Shown here: positions 23,566-36,300 of the stretch, piece by piece | How positions within the stretch are numbered: position 1 is the stretch's first letter | Layout: every line of letters starts with the position of its first letter | Made by a program: the position numbers and the translations under genes | DNA from: Albula goreensis | Lineage: Eukaryota > Chordata > Actinopteri > Albuliformes > Albulidae | Reading direction: 5' to 3' | Length of the DNA: 64,000 nucleotides | NCBI GenBank assembly: GCA_022829145.1 | Contig: CM040743.1 | Location: 35,381,841 to 35,445,840, forward strand | Notes under the pieces: generated by a model | Seen by the model: only the letters and a program-made list of their open reading frames with translations | What the model was told of the DNA's origin: nothing | Database searches by the model: none

Positions 23566-26500
23566 AATAACTGATCGCTTAATTTGCTATTTCAAATGTG
23601 TTCCTGTTTCCATGTTTTCCTACAGACTGAAATGTATTAATGAATTTTGTACAGCAAGTTGCTGAGAAAAACACAATATACATATGGAAATGTAATGCCA
23701 GTCTTTTTTGCCACTAAAAGTTTGAATTAAATTTTATTGATTCTTGAAATATTAAACTCATCATGTGATTTCAAGCCATTGAATGGGTCTTTTCTAATTG
23801 AACACCTATTCAGTCTCCCACCTCTCTTTGCCTAGTGTGCCTCCCTTTTGTTTCAAACAGGTAAAGCTTAATCTCTAGAGGTAATGACTCCAAGATTAGA
23901 CAGGCAACCCCAAGATATGCAGCAATGAGAGTATCATACCGTTACAATCTCTCCCTCTCTATATCCCAGTCCTCAAATGCAAATCTTTGACTGCAAATCT
24001 CAGCTGTGCATAAGTATGATATATATAGAGAGAGATGTGGGAGTCTAGTAGGAAAAACTTGTCCTCACTGATATTTGACAAATTCTGAGGCATGTGAAGG
24101 TGTTGATAAGACTTCTCATCCTAGCACAGGAAGGACCTGGTATCACATGTACCTCACATGCTTTCAGCTCCGGGTGTTAAGGTTTAACAAGTCACAGCTA
24201 ACCAGTGTTTTTTTTACAAATTCTATTTTTTGTTCAGAATAGTATGATGGACTAGTCCTGTTTTGAGGGATGTGGCTGAATTTGCTCAAGTCTTGAAGAA
24301 ATGTCTTTGAACCTCCATAGGTACTATCTCATATCAGTCTCCTCAGGTGAGATGGTTTAAATCTCAAGGTGAGACAAACACTGTTTATTTGTGTTTGTGG
24401 CAGAAGATGTTCAGGATAGCCAGGAAACAATGCTCAGCAAATAAAGGTTTGGACACTCTGTGTTATGTGTTTATAAGGCCCTGAACCTACAGTTAAATTC
24501 CATTTCTGTTTGTGACATCGATCTATTACAAGACTGTATGTCAATACTACATACAGTCATCATAAACATTTTAGAATGTTTCTTTGCTTTTATGAGATAC
24601 AAATGGAAGCTGAGCCTTTGTACTGGAGAGAGTGAAAAGCAGAAAACTTTGCCGTATAAAAAGCTAAGAATGTGTCTTCCTGGCACCCATAATCAAAGAA
24701 AACGACCAAATGAGTCATATTTTTAGATGCAGTTAAAGTAAAGAAGCAATTGGCTTAAAATAAATCATCATCAATTCACCTCCCAGTTGTGCTTTTCTGT
24801 TATAGCACAGCCGTCACGGGACATGCACTCTGAACTGCTTGTGTTCTTGTTTTTATTTATGCCTTTAGACTAAATAAGATAAGGTAGACAAAGAAAAGCA
24901 TTAATCATTCAAAGTGGAGAGGGCTAATTTTGCCTGCCACTCCTGACAGCTTTACAACTTTGTGCAGTATTTTATTTTAATTGGCAATCATAAATTAACT
25001 GAATAAGAGGACTTAAAGCCACAGCTTCCTCCATGTATCACTTAATTGGGTTGTCTTGATGCGCTCCGAAGATAAGTGCAGACAATACACCATTTCTAGA
25101 TTGACAACTCATGTTTTGCCATCTAATTAGGATGAGGCTTTGGCAAATAGACTGTACTGGGATCATTTTCATTGACTTTTTATGCTTCTTTCTTGCTTTG
25201 ATCTAAATAGCTTTTCCCTCATTTTAATATCTTCTTGTCATAAATAAAAAACTCCTGCACACTTCTACTTGAAAAATAACAATTACAGTATTGATACACA
25301 CTGGATATCATATTAGTTATCACACATGTGTACCCTCATCTTAGCATTTATTAAGTATACTTGTATTTAAAAATATGCTATATGACTCAGATGTGCAAGT
25401 GTGATTGTCAACATCTCCTAATTGAAATTATATTCAGAATATTTCCATCTTCAATCATTCACATATAGTTGATTTTAATATTGACTATAATTACATCTAG
25501 ACTAAAATAATTAAATGCATTATAGATTTAACCCTTTTGTTGTTTTTGGAAAGTAATTAATTTTTTAACAGGCTGTATTATTCTGAAAAAAATCTAATCT
25601 AGTCCAAGGCAGGGTAACAGTACCCAGTTTGACAAAATATTATAGTTGTGCTACGAAAGTGTCACATTTATAACTAATTATATCAAATATTAATTTGATT
25701 ATCCATATTTTGACTTAAAAAAAAGCTTTTTATAAAATAACTTTTACTATTTTAAGTATGATGTCGCTATGGATGCATCCAAAATCACCATGGATACCAC
25801 TGTAACAAATGGAGAAAACAAAGGAATTTAAGGGAAAAAAACTCAAAAGAAGTTTGAGCATATGACTTTGAGCAGAAGATTTCCAGAAGAGACTAACTTA
25901 GAGTAAGTGAGTGGGGTGATGCTCAGGTCACAGAATATCTACTATACATCCACACATGCTTGCTTGTACCACCAGCACAGATACTGTGATATGAAAAAGG
26001 CAGGCTTTTTTAATTGAATGGGAGTATAAACTTTTTTGCAAGATTAAAAGAGAAAAAATGAATCCATCCATTATAGTTACTGGAAATAAGGACCAGACGA
26101 GGAAGATGAAGCACTTTCCCCTGCAACTCTCAAAGAACTTTCTTTTTTGCAAATAATTATTAATAACCATATATTGAATCTTCAGCTGTAATGTCCTCTT
26201 ATCCGATTCTTTAGTTCTGAATTGCTGTAGGTGTAGCAAGTGATTAGCAACCCTGGTGGCAACTCAGGCAAAGCACGGTTTTCTTTAAGTAAAGTGAGAA
26301 TACTGTGTGTGCTACTGATTTTGCTTGTTTCTTCATCTCTGTGAAATGTGAATAGTTCATATCTTCTTTTTAAGTGCTCAGCTTTAACAGTTTGTGGCAA
26401 AGCATTAATTCAAATTAATGAAAAAAGTTCAAATATCAACACAGCAAAAACAAAGAAAAAATGTAATATGTATTACTTAATTTTCTGTGATCCTTACTAA

Positions 26501-27989
26501 TATGTACTTATTCAATTTGCTTACTAAAATGGATTGCTCAGGGAGAAAAGGGGAAAACAGTATGGAAGGAGAATGATGAGGAGATGAAGGGGGGAAACTG
26601 GGTGAGAAGCAGGTAACACCAGACAGTCATAGCCCTTCTGCTTTTCCGAGCTCAGTAAGTAAGACTAATGCCGCCCTGTAATGTCTGTTACAGCGCTAGC
26701 CCCCTCCCCCACCAATTAGTAATGCCCAAAGTAATCACATAGCCTACCTATTTATCTTAAAAAGGAAGTCTTAGTCTTTGATGGTACTGATAGTTTGTTT
26801 GTGGTGCACATTTTTGCTCTCACTCAGCTCTCACTGGCTAATTGTTTGTGCAGTGTGTTGTGTTTCTGAATCAGGCACTCCTTATAAGGAGACAAAGGAG
26901 CTGAGGATGATGAAGGTTCTACGATAAGCAGTGAGCTGACAATTTGGTATTTGGCTTGTTCCGGCAGCATACAAACATTATGAAGCAGGAGAAATAAACC
27001 ACTACCGGGTGGTTAATGTGCCCTTGGCTTCACCTTAGGCCTAGACCTCACCTCTCTGTTTCTGGTTTACTTACAGACAAACAGATCTTTCTATGGATAA
27101 TTCCTTACAAACTTCAGAGGTAATGTTCAAAGACCCCTGAGCTATCCGCAAAAACACCTCAAACTCTGACACCTTCACAAGGGCTTTGACCTCAGTCTGG
27201 CAAAGGTCAAAGGCCTAAGAGAAGCCGGAGGTAGAAAACACACTGCACAGTGTGCCAGACTCCAGACACTTGTTTACAATACATTTGAATTTCGCTGGGC
27301 CACTTCCAGATCTGATCAGAGAACATCGCTTCCTCTATGGCTGTGGGCACTGACAATAACTATCCTCCACAAAGCAACACATTTCGACCAAGATCAGTTC
27401 TCTTAAGGCATTTTTTGGAATTTATCCAGCATTGCAGGCAACCAACAAATATTATACATCTTTTGCCAGTTCAAAAACTTGCCTCTGTTAGTGCGGTTTT
27501 GTAAATACGGCCCTCTTTACCTCCAGCTTTACCCTGTAGGTATGATGTAAGAAGTGTGGAGTTTGTACTTGAAAGGGACCACTGACTTCTGCAGTTCTGC
27601 GCCACGCATTTTTGAATATTTTAATGAAAAATGCACCGTGAATGAAAAACAGGATCCTGTCCTTCATCTGCTGAGATTGCTGGGTAGTGATGGGCAGTGG
27701 AAAAGGGCAGAGGAGGGGAGAGAGCTGGGCTGGTTTGTCAGTTGGTTGAATCTCTGACACAGTATCCTGCACACACAAACAGTAGAGCTGCTCCTCGAGG
27801 TGATTTCAATGTTTTTATGTCATTTTTTTATTTGGCATTACAGTACATTTTGTCTTTGCACTGTAATTGAAATATTGCATTGGTTTTTTCTCTATAAGCT
27901 CTAGAGAACACATATTGGGAATAATTCATATACCATGCACATACATAAAGAACATTTGCAGTAACTGTAATCAGATGCTACCCCTCTGT
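23566..27989. other. AT-rich non-coding stretch
   Basis: No gene, RNA or clear mobile element is recognised in 4.4 kb. A short (TA)n/(GA)n run lies near 24,018-24,036. Sequence of moderate complexity at about 24,900-25,150 and 27,000-27,350 may contain regulatory elements. The 103-codon frame at 25,928-26,239 has no domain. Confidence 0.35.
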
Positions 27990-28255
27990 GAGGAATAGCG
28001 TTGTCCGGAATGTTCCACCCTATCATCAGCTTGGACACGTCACACCAGCCCTCATCGCATCCGTCATTCTCGACAAGCGCGACGAGACACGTGTCGCGTT
28101 ATCGTGAAACATGGTGTCACGGAGCCAACCGCAGGGTTCACATGTGGGATGATTTCGATAATGTGCTGCACATGCACCCTGGGAAATATGCAGATGAGTT
28201 TCGCCAGCATGAGCACTGGCTGGTGACAGCTGCGGGAGAACACCGTTTGCGTTGG
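27990..28255. promoter_or_regulatory. CpG-rich block, candidate conserved element
   Basis: The block is far richer in CpG and GC than its surroundings. It contains the perfect palindrome GACACGTGTC (an E-box, CACGTG, core) near 28,085-28,096 and a CATATGCAGATGAG-like octamer-type stretch near 28,185. It ends at a T20 run. A 122-codon frame spans it on the plus strand and another on the minus strand. Neither shows a domain and the plus-strand frame runs through the poly-T, so I favour a regulatory element over an exon. Confidence 0.35.
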
Positions 28256-28476
28256 TTTTTTTTTTTTTTTTTTTTCTTGGCTCGGGAATGCGAGCTGACC
28301 CTCGGACCCTGTCAGACTGAATTGATACTCATGGCTCTGCTCTGGCATGACAGTGTGTATCTGACATGACTGAGCTGTCTCGTCTCAGGACGGCAGGGGG
28401 TGGGGGAATGGGTGGTGGGTGATGGGGGAGGAGGGGTTTGGGAGCATTGGGGGGTGGAGAGGTGGAGAGGGGTTGG
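28256..28476 (+). repeat. T20 tract followed by G-rich tract
   Basis: An uninterrupted T20 lies at 28,256-28,275. At 28,391-28,476 there are many runs of three to six G with short spacers, enough for G-quadruplex folding on the plus strand. Confidence 0.85.
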
Positions 28477-28614
28477 ACTTATCATTGATTTATGGGAGTG
28501 GTCTAGGGAAGGGACAGCACAGGTGGAAGCTGTGACATTGATGCTACCTGGCTGCCACTGAAAACCTTCTATAGCTTTACCTTTAAACTACTTAGAGTAT
28601 GGTATTTTAGAGTA

Positions 28615-28730
28615 ATGGTTCTCAACGTTGGTCCTGGGGACCCACTGTGTATGCTGGCTTTTATTCCAACCACAGCTGCAACCCCAGAATCTTAACAAGC
28701 CGTTAATTCGTTGTTCAATCGTTCATGATT
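28615..28730 (+). repeat. Interspersed fish repeat fragment, better copy
   Basis: GGTTCTCAACGTTGGTCCTG, then GGGACCCACTGTGTATGCTG and GCTTTTATTCCAACC, matches a common vertebrate/fish dispersed sequence of the form GGTCCTGGGGACCCCCTG, TGCTGGTTTTCATTCCAACC. It is related to the poorer fragment at 7,205. I do not assign the class. Confidence 0.55.
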
Positions 28731-29343
28731 TTCATGATTAGAGAGATAATTTGCCCTTATAGCTATGCACATCATGAAGAAACTCCTACATTCACATTCT
28801 GCCATATTACAGGAAATTGCATAAACACAAGTAAAATGTTTCAACTCATATCAAAGACCAGGATGATTCTTGACACATGACCAGTGAAACTAATCATTTG
28901 GAAGGTAATAAGGGGTTCAAAGACAAAGCTAATTAGAATGAGCCAAACCTGCATTGTGTTCCTAAGCATAAGGAAGAAAATCAGGAGGTTAATCATGTGT
29001 TAAGGAGTGTATTGATTCACCCCAATTTGATCAGGTATAAAAACGTCCTCTTTGTGCATATTTGTTTGAAAAATCACATAAACACACACATAGACATATT
29101 TGTTGTTTTATTATGGGTGATAAGCGTGAGAATGGTTATAAATAACTCCACTCCATCTGGATGAAATGTGTGAAATGGGAAATGTGATGATCCCACTTAC
29201 TGGCACAATGGTTTGGTGGCCTGAAGACCCAACCTGGCATAGATACAGAACAGTAGCTTCTTGCATTCGGGTTAAGTCTGCCAAATATTCCCGCTTATGT
29301 ATTTAGAAAAATGGAAGTTTGCTGATCATTATTTTTCTTAGGT

Positions 29344-29374
<31 letters not shown>

Positions 29375-30439
29375 TGAACACACACATGCACACCTTTGTA
29401 ATTAATACACACATCTTGGACTCATAAAGGTGGGACTCATTCAGTGTTGTTAGTTTCTCTTAGTACATAAACTGTAATGGAAAAAAAATTGAGTACACTA
29501 GAGGTGCAATTTTTTAAGGGAAAAGACTTTTCATATCTGCATGCCAATAATAGGTCAGAATGAAAATGTCCACTTGGAATTAAATTGTCAATAATTTTAG
29601 TTGTGAGAAATTGTAGTTTAAACATGCTGAAATTTTCAATTTTGTTCTTTTGTCTTAAAAAAATAATTTATATGTGTAATAATTTGATGTTGGACTTGGG
29701 TCCAACATCACTTCTTGATTGATTCAATAGAAAATCCTCTCTGCTACCTGTTAAGTGATCCTGCTATCCCAGAAGCCTTTAAAGGGATATGTCCAATCTG
29801 CCTGTCTGTTTTAAAGGAAGCGCAGGAACAGCTTATTGAATTATGTCTAGCGTTGGATGAACCATCCGTATTGTGTGGGTGCATAATGGTGTCGAGTCTT
29901 TAATCTACAGAAGGAGATTTAAAGTTGTTGATGCCTCTCCCACACAGTTCAAAACACGTCTCTCATTATCGGCACTGTTGTTCTAAACTGTTGCTCATTT
30001 TATACACAAAATTGATTCTAGCCATTCTGTTCCGAAGCGAGAAACTGGCTCTAATTGAACCCCTTTATTAGTGTTATGACCTTATGAAACCAATGAGGAA
30101 GATTTAACTAGACCCCGCTGTCACATCTAACGCAGTTCGTTTTAACCAGAATTTTTGAAGCATGAATTTAATCCTTGGAATTTATTTTTACACAACACCA
30201 TTGGTTCAGTCTAGAGACCATTCATAGCAGTGAAAAAGGTAATGCATTGCTTCTTGTTCATGGGTGAATGATTTGTAGTGTTATCAGACTGATGTGCAGG
30301 TATTGTCTATGTCTGTAGCCCAGAGATTTATGCCATTCCTAGTGAGCCGAAGTACATTCAGGTGTTTGCTTCCAATGGTTATTTTTCTAAACAGCCGTAC
30401 TCATCAGTGTTGGTTCACTCCTATATTTTTCCACAGTAA
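28731..30439. other. Non-coding stretch with a (CA)n microsatellite
   Basis: No gene is recognised. An (AC)13 microsatellite lies at 29,348-29,374, with further CA-rich sequence to 29,395. Confidence 0.45.
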
Positions 30440-31000
30440 TACATAAGATCTCTGCTGTTGTGGCTCATGACTTCATCAAAAGTTTCAGGTCAAATCAGTG
30501 ACCAGGCTGAACAAATAAGTAAGTGCAGGAGTTGGCATGAAATCTTGAAATGGATTGGCCCTTGCTGCATGCATCTCCTCTGGCCCCTCGGTGACCTCGC
30601 CAGGGCTGGGACGGCGCGAGAGGTCAACGTCTCAGTAATGACACCGCTGCGCCGCCAGCACCTAAACCGACAAAACATTACATGGCTTAATAGGATATCA
30701 TGTTAGGGCTGTAATGTCCGGGCTAACGTGCAAAATTCCTCCATAAATTTACAGAGCAGAAGCTCCCAGGATTCCAAATCATCATCCCTCCAAGGAGTAA
30801 TAAGGAACATAAAAAGGGGCCCTGTCGGTCTAATTAATCTGCTCCATTGCATTTCACTGCAGTGACTGACCGGACTGCTAATATGTGGGACTTTGGGGGG
30901 AATTGTGTCTCGTAATAGATGAATTACACCATTAGATTATGATATCTGACATATTACCCGCGTATGATTAAAGGGGGCATTATCTCAGAATCATCTATTA
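30440..31000. promoter_or_regulatory. Candidate conserved non-coding element
   Basis: This is even-complexity, locally GC-rich sequence (30,570-30,670 has many CpGs, for example GGGACGGCGCGAGAGGTCAA). It is followed by AT-richer sequence with GTCTAATTAATCTGCTCC near 30,826. No repeat is recognised. Open frames on both strands at 30,458-30,706 show no domain. A regulatory role is inferred. Confidence 0.3.
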
Positions 31001-33096
31001 TTTTACAGGAGGCAATAAAGAAAGCAGGTGCTACTCAATCATTTTTAAAAGCAGTGATAGCTAGTGTAGTTTTCCTACGTTGGCTTTCTGTAAACCTGCA
31101 TAACATAGCTGAATGGATGTGTGGGGAGAGCGAGGTATAAATCAAAATGGAAATTGCTCTGTTTGATCGCGGTTGGTGGAGATAGTGCCATCTGCTCTTT
31201 CAGGCTGCAAACAGTGTATTATTATTCATACTTAATTACAAAAAAAATGCAAATATATCATTTGAGTGGATGTTTCCCTCACTTGAAAAAGTCGGTGTTA
31301 CTGGTAATAATATCATAGTTGGTGTTGTCTAGGATAAAGGCGGCTGTTATGTCTTTCAAATATAGGGGGCAAACCACAACATTTCACAAGTGGAGATGAG
31401 GTATTAAGGGTCAGTAGTTCATGAGAAAGGAGAGTGCACACATAAATTAGGTCAAACTAAACAAGTAGAAAAAAAACAAGGATTTTTATTGAAACTGTAA
31501 ACCTTAAAGAACCTTAGTAAAAGTACCTTACACAAGGACCCAAAGTGTAGACAGAGGAAAATCCAAGTGCATGTGTGTATCTTAGATCAGTGAATGTATC
31601 TGCGTTTAAAATATGCATCGTAAATGAGAGTATGATATCGTGTCATTTAAAAACATCACACATTTTTTGATATGTATATGTATGGCTTTTTTATGAGAAA
31701 CCTGCATACTTTTCCGTCATTTTGGTATGGTGTATAAGGGGATGGCGGTTTAGCACAGTTCTGTGCATCTAATCAGGAGAAACACACATATTGAGAGACA
31801 GGAGGCAGCAATCTCACCCAGGCAGAAATATCAAGCGCCCGGCACTTTCTCTCTGTTGGCGATGTGAAAAGATCACACAAGGCGTTGGTCCAGCATCTCC
31901 TGTCCATTTTAATCCCTCCCATCTCAAAAGCAGGTTGACAGACCATTTGCGCATCCGGGTTTCAACCACCTGTTAAATGTCTTAACCACCATCTGGAGAA
32001 TTATATTCATTTTCCGAACAATGTGAAAAAAGGCATCTGTAAATCTTGGTGTCAAACTTTTCAATCGGCAAAACTGCACTTTTCTAGCATGAATGGCTCC
32101 TTTAGGATTGAAGGACTTGTACAAAAGTGGACGCTATTAGCACGTTGCTAATGTTTTCCATTAATGTCCACATTAAAATGTCAACACCAAATATATATTA
32201 CCACAAAAATATACTCCCCTCAACTCTCATCACATCAAATGACAGTTTGGTGTATTTACTCACGGTTACAATCCCTGTCGGACACTGTTAGCTCATGAAT
32301 ATGTATTTTTGGCTGATGAGATTTGTACATTAGCATCATTAAATCTATTTGAAAATGTTTTTCTTTGTCTTATAAAATGACCTTACACATGTAACCACTC
32401 CTGAAATCACACAGCATAGAATTATTTAATTTTTTTTTGTATTGCTGAGCCACTGTAGACTGTACTTTGCACATAAACCAGCAACTTGCAGCAATGCTGA
32501 AAACAGACTGTCTGTCTTGTTTCATGATTAACAATTAACCTGCACCCTTGATTTTGTTTTCTGGTGGGTATAGAAAAAATGTTTCATTTGTGATGTTTCA
32601 TTTAATCATGGCTTCCATATCAAAAATGGAATCATATTTTTAATTGCATTATGGTATTGTGAAAGTCCATTACAAGCTCATTTTGAAGCATATTTTTTGT
32701 AATCACACGTTCTGATTGCAAATGCATTGAAAATTTTGAATTTACTGTAAACAAAGATTATCTTTTTATTTCTGGATGAAAACTGGATGATGATGGGTTC
32801 TATGACACATATGTCATAATAAATGAAAGACATAATGAAAATGTATCATTTTGCAAATAACTTTTAACTACTATTAAAAGTTTTATTCTCCAGAAATGTT
32901 TGTGCATTTCTGCTCCCGAACAGATGTTGCTAACAATGGAAGTGTTTATGATTGCACTTATTGTATACTATTTTATTATGCTGTTTGATTTAAAAATAAA
33001 TTAGTTCAGCACTGACCTGGATTAGTTTATACCTTCAGAGTACTCAAGTGTACCATGTGTACATTTCTGTACATTAAGTAGAGCACTATAGTGACT
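31001..33096. other. AT-rich non-coding stretch
   Basis: No gene, RNA or mobile element is recognised. Confidence 0.4.
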
Positions 33097-33138
33097 GTGT
33101 GTGTGTGTGTGTACATGTCACTGTGAATGTATGTTTCA

Positions 33139-33209
<71 letters not shown>

Positions 33210-33304
33210 TGAGTGTGCATGTGTGTGAGTGTGAGTGTGCGTGCGTGTGTGTGTTTGTGTGTGTGTGTGCATGTGTGTGGGTGTGTGTGAGTATGTGTGT
33301 GTGT
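33097..33304 (+). repeat. Compound (TG)n microsatellite
   Basis: A pure (TG)32 core at 33,142-33,206 is flanked by interrupted TG repeats. Frames on both strands here (histidine/threonine or cysteine/valine repeats) are artefacts of the repeat. Confidence 0.97.
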
Positions 33305-36300
33305 GGCTAGTCGGTTTAGTTCTCAGGCATCCGCTTACACTCTGGGATTTGGTTCTGTCGCATCTGATGAAGAGTGATAAATGTGACATTACTCCGTCTA
33401 AAGATCATTAAATGTCAAGTCCTGCAGTGGCAGCAGAAAGCACTGGCAGGAAGTCAATGATGTGAGGGGTGTCTGAGATCATGCAGAGCTGGGAGGGGGT
33501 GGGGCTAGCTGCCTTGGAGACATCACTCATCTTACACCAACACACAAAGAAAGACTACTGGAAGACAGCCTGTTGTATTAAATCAACTACAATGGAAGAA
33601 CAGCAGGTGGACTCTGTCAGTCCTTAGATATAAATAAAATAAATTAATTACTTTTTAATGACTAAATTACAGTCAGGCTGGACAATGATTTGTTGTGACA
33701 TAATTCTGTATAAATGGTGTTTTTCAATTTATCCATTAGACATAACACAGCTATTTCAAGAGTTGCATTTTTTTCTCTTTCTCTTTTCTTTGTGTCTTAT
33801 TTCAAGCCATACTGTTTTTAGGTTTGGTAATGGGATAACTGTTTTATCATTTCAACTCAGATTCCCTTTCTGAATAAAAAGAAATACTTTTCACTCTGAA
33901 TGGTTGTGCAGCTTTCAGTGAGTACAACTAAAGAATTGTGTCAGCAATAGCAGGTGTCAATGGAGGATTTTTTTTTTTTTTCATTTTACCACATTCTATT
34001 TTTGTAGCCAGCACTCTGACAAACACATTGATTGACTCAGTCCATCCAGGCTTTGGTCATTTTTCTTTGTGCTTCCAGTAACAGACTTTTTAAACCACTC
34101 TTACAGAATCTCATACTGTACAAAATGCAGCTTGTCTAAGGCTTGTCCCCTGCTGCAGCATGTCAAAGTCAAAGGTACCTGTCTCTCTGTCTGTGCTGCC
34201 TGTCAGCAATTTTGATGACTGGCAGTTACCGCATGAAAGTATCACTTCCACAGAGGAGATTCCACACTATTAATTATTATAATCTCAAAACAGTCTTTCA
34301 GGGAGGTAGAGCATCATTCCACACAAACATGGAGAGTTCTTTGACAGTTTTTGTACTATAACGTATCGTGTGCTCTTAGGGGAGCAGGTCTTGTAAACAG
34401 TGGCTTGCAGGCTCTGTGTCGTTGTTTGTGCCCTTGAGAATAGGCCGGACATAAATTGATTTAAAATATCCTTCCCATTGTTTAAAAGGAGACAGGGTGG
34501 TGCTGCTGAAGAAAATTAGCAACTTCATTTAAATCACTAACTTTTCCCCTGATATTAAGGGTGGACAAATAACAAAAATCTCTGACATAGGCTAACATAA
34601 AATCTATTAGAGGTGCTGTCTGTTCATTGTTCACCCTACGCTTGTGGTGCAGTATCTGTATTATTATGTTGTTTTTTCCCATTGTCTCAGATTAGCTTTG
34701 GTTTAGTGATGCTTTAAGACATATTTGATCTCAAAGTTGTACATTTCATAATTATTTAAGTGACAAAAGGGAAATCTGCTGTTTTATCTGGTATGAATTA
34801 AATGGCTTGTTTTTGTTGTTGCTTGTCCCATCAAGTGCAGATCTTGGTTTAGATAAAACTAGAAAAGTTTTTGGAGATCCATAGTGTTATCTACAGATAC
34901 AATTCAGATAAGGAAACCTTATCTAAAATCAGTTCCACTACAAACAGGGTGCTGGGTGGTTGATTATATTATGGTGCACTTCAAGGCTTCCAAATGGAGA
35001 ATGCAATAATTTATGGTGCTTTTATTTTCAATGAGGATTTCACCTTCACAGAGCCCAGAGCAAAGACCATCCTGTCATTTACTGACTCCAAGTTCCCCAC
35101 ATAGAGTACTGGCTTATCAGGTCTGAGAACTTGTGCATATTAAGTCTACCGTATGATCGTTTCTGAGAGTTTGTGAGCTTCAAGTTGTGGGACTGGTGAA
35201 TGTTAGCTTGTGCATGTTAATTTGGAGGGCTTTGTTCCACAGGTGAGAGTAAAACCTGCAGGAGGCCACTGTGCTCCATGGGGAGTCACTGACAGAACGC
35301 TACATGGCAGGCTGAGGTGTCCCACCAGTAGTGTTTCATCACTAACTCAGCAGGTGTCCCTTGTTGCTTTGTTCAGAAATCTACAAGCTATTTGAAAGCT
35401 GCATGAGAAGTGGCTAACTTTATGACCCAGCCCTGTCCAATATTGATAGTGAAGTCCTATATTTTTGTGCTACAATGGTATTTTGAGAAATTCTTTCATT
35501 AGTATGTGTATGGCAAGAGAGGAAACATCATGTATGGAAACATAGCATATGGCTGCAAAGATGGTTGACCCAGGAAAGAGGGGCTAGGTTTATGGGGTTC
35601 TGTTTAGTGTAGGTGGAAAACACTATGAGTAACAGTACACTTATACGGACAGAGTCGTGTTAGCTTATGCTTAGAGCTTAGTAACTCAAACTAGGAATGC
35701 ATGCAAAAAATGTCCTCCACTGCGACAGTACTAGTGGACTGTGTCAAAGAGGAATATGTTTGAACATCATAAAAAGAAGTAAATATGAGTAAAAACGATT
35801 AAATATGTTGAAGTTAAAAAGGAAATGTGTCCTTGATAGGAAAGACTCACTCTCTGACATGTGAATTATTCAAGGTGCAAAAAGTAACATTTTTTTTTTA
35901 ATGTTATAACACAAACAGGGATCCTCTTTATACTAAGTGGACTAAATTGCTGTGTAATTACATTTTAATTACAGGCTTCAATTATACACATCAAGACATT
36001 TTATTTTCGTCTATTAAAGTTGTTTGCAAATATATTTGACATTTTTTTTCTACAGCAGACATAAATAAGTTCCTATAATCTTAAGTGATAGCAGGCTTAT
36101 TAATTCTCCTTTTTCACACAACCATATTTACTTCAAAGAATACAAACAACATTAAAATTAAATCTTTCAACACCCATAGCAAGTGTACTATGTAACAATG
36201 AGTGGGCACACGATATGTACACTGTAACTACAGCTCTGGTTGCATTGTACTGACATGGGAATCAGGGACATTTAATGTAAAGTGGATCTGAAAGGGAAAG

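Noticed and set aside
14170-24446. 17-nt match AATGCTCAGCAAATAAA between about 14,186 and about 24,430
   Set aside because: A match of this length is not clearly beyond chance in a 64-kb AT-rich window, and the flanks do not align.
33027-33389. Histidine/threonine-rich and cysteine/valine-rich frames at the TG repeat
   Set aside because: These are direct translations of the (TG)n microsatellite on both strands.
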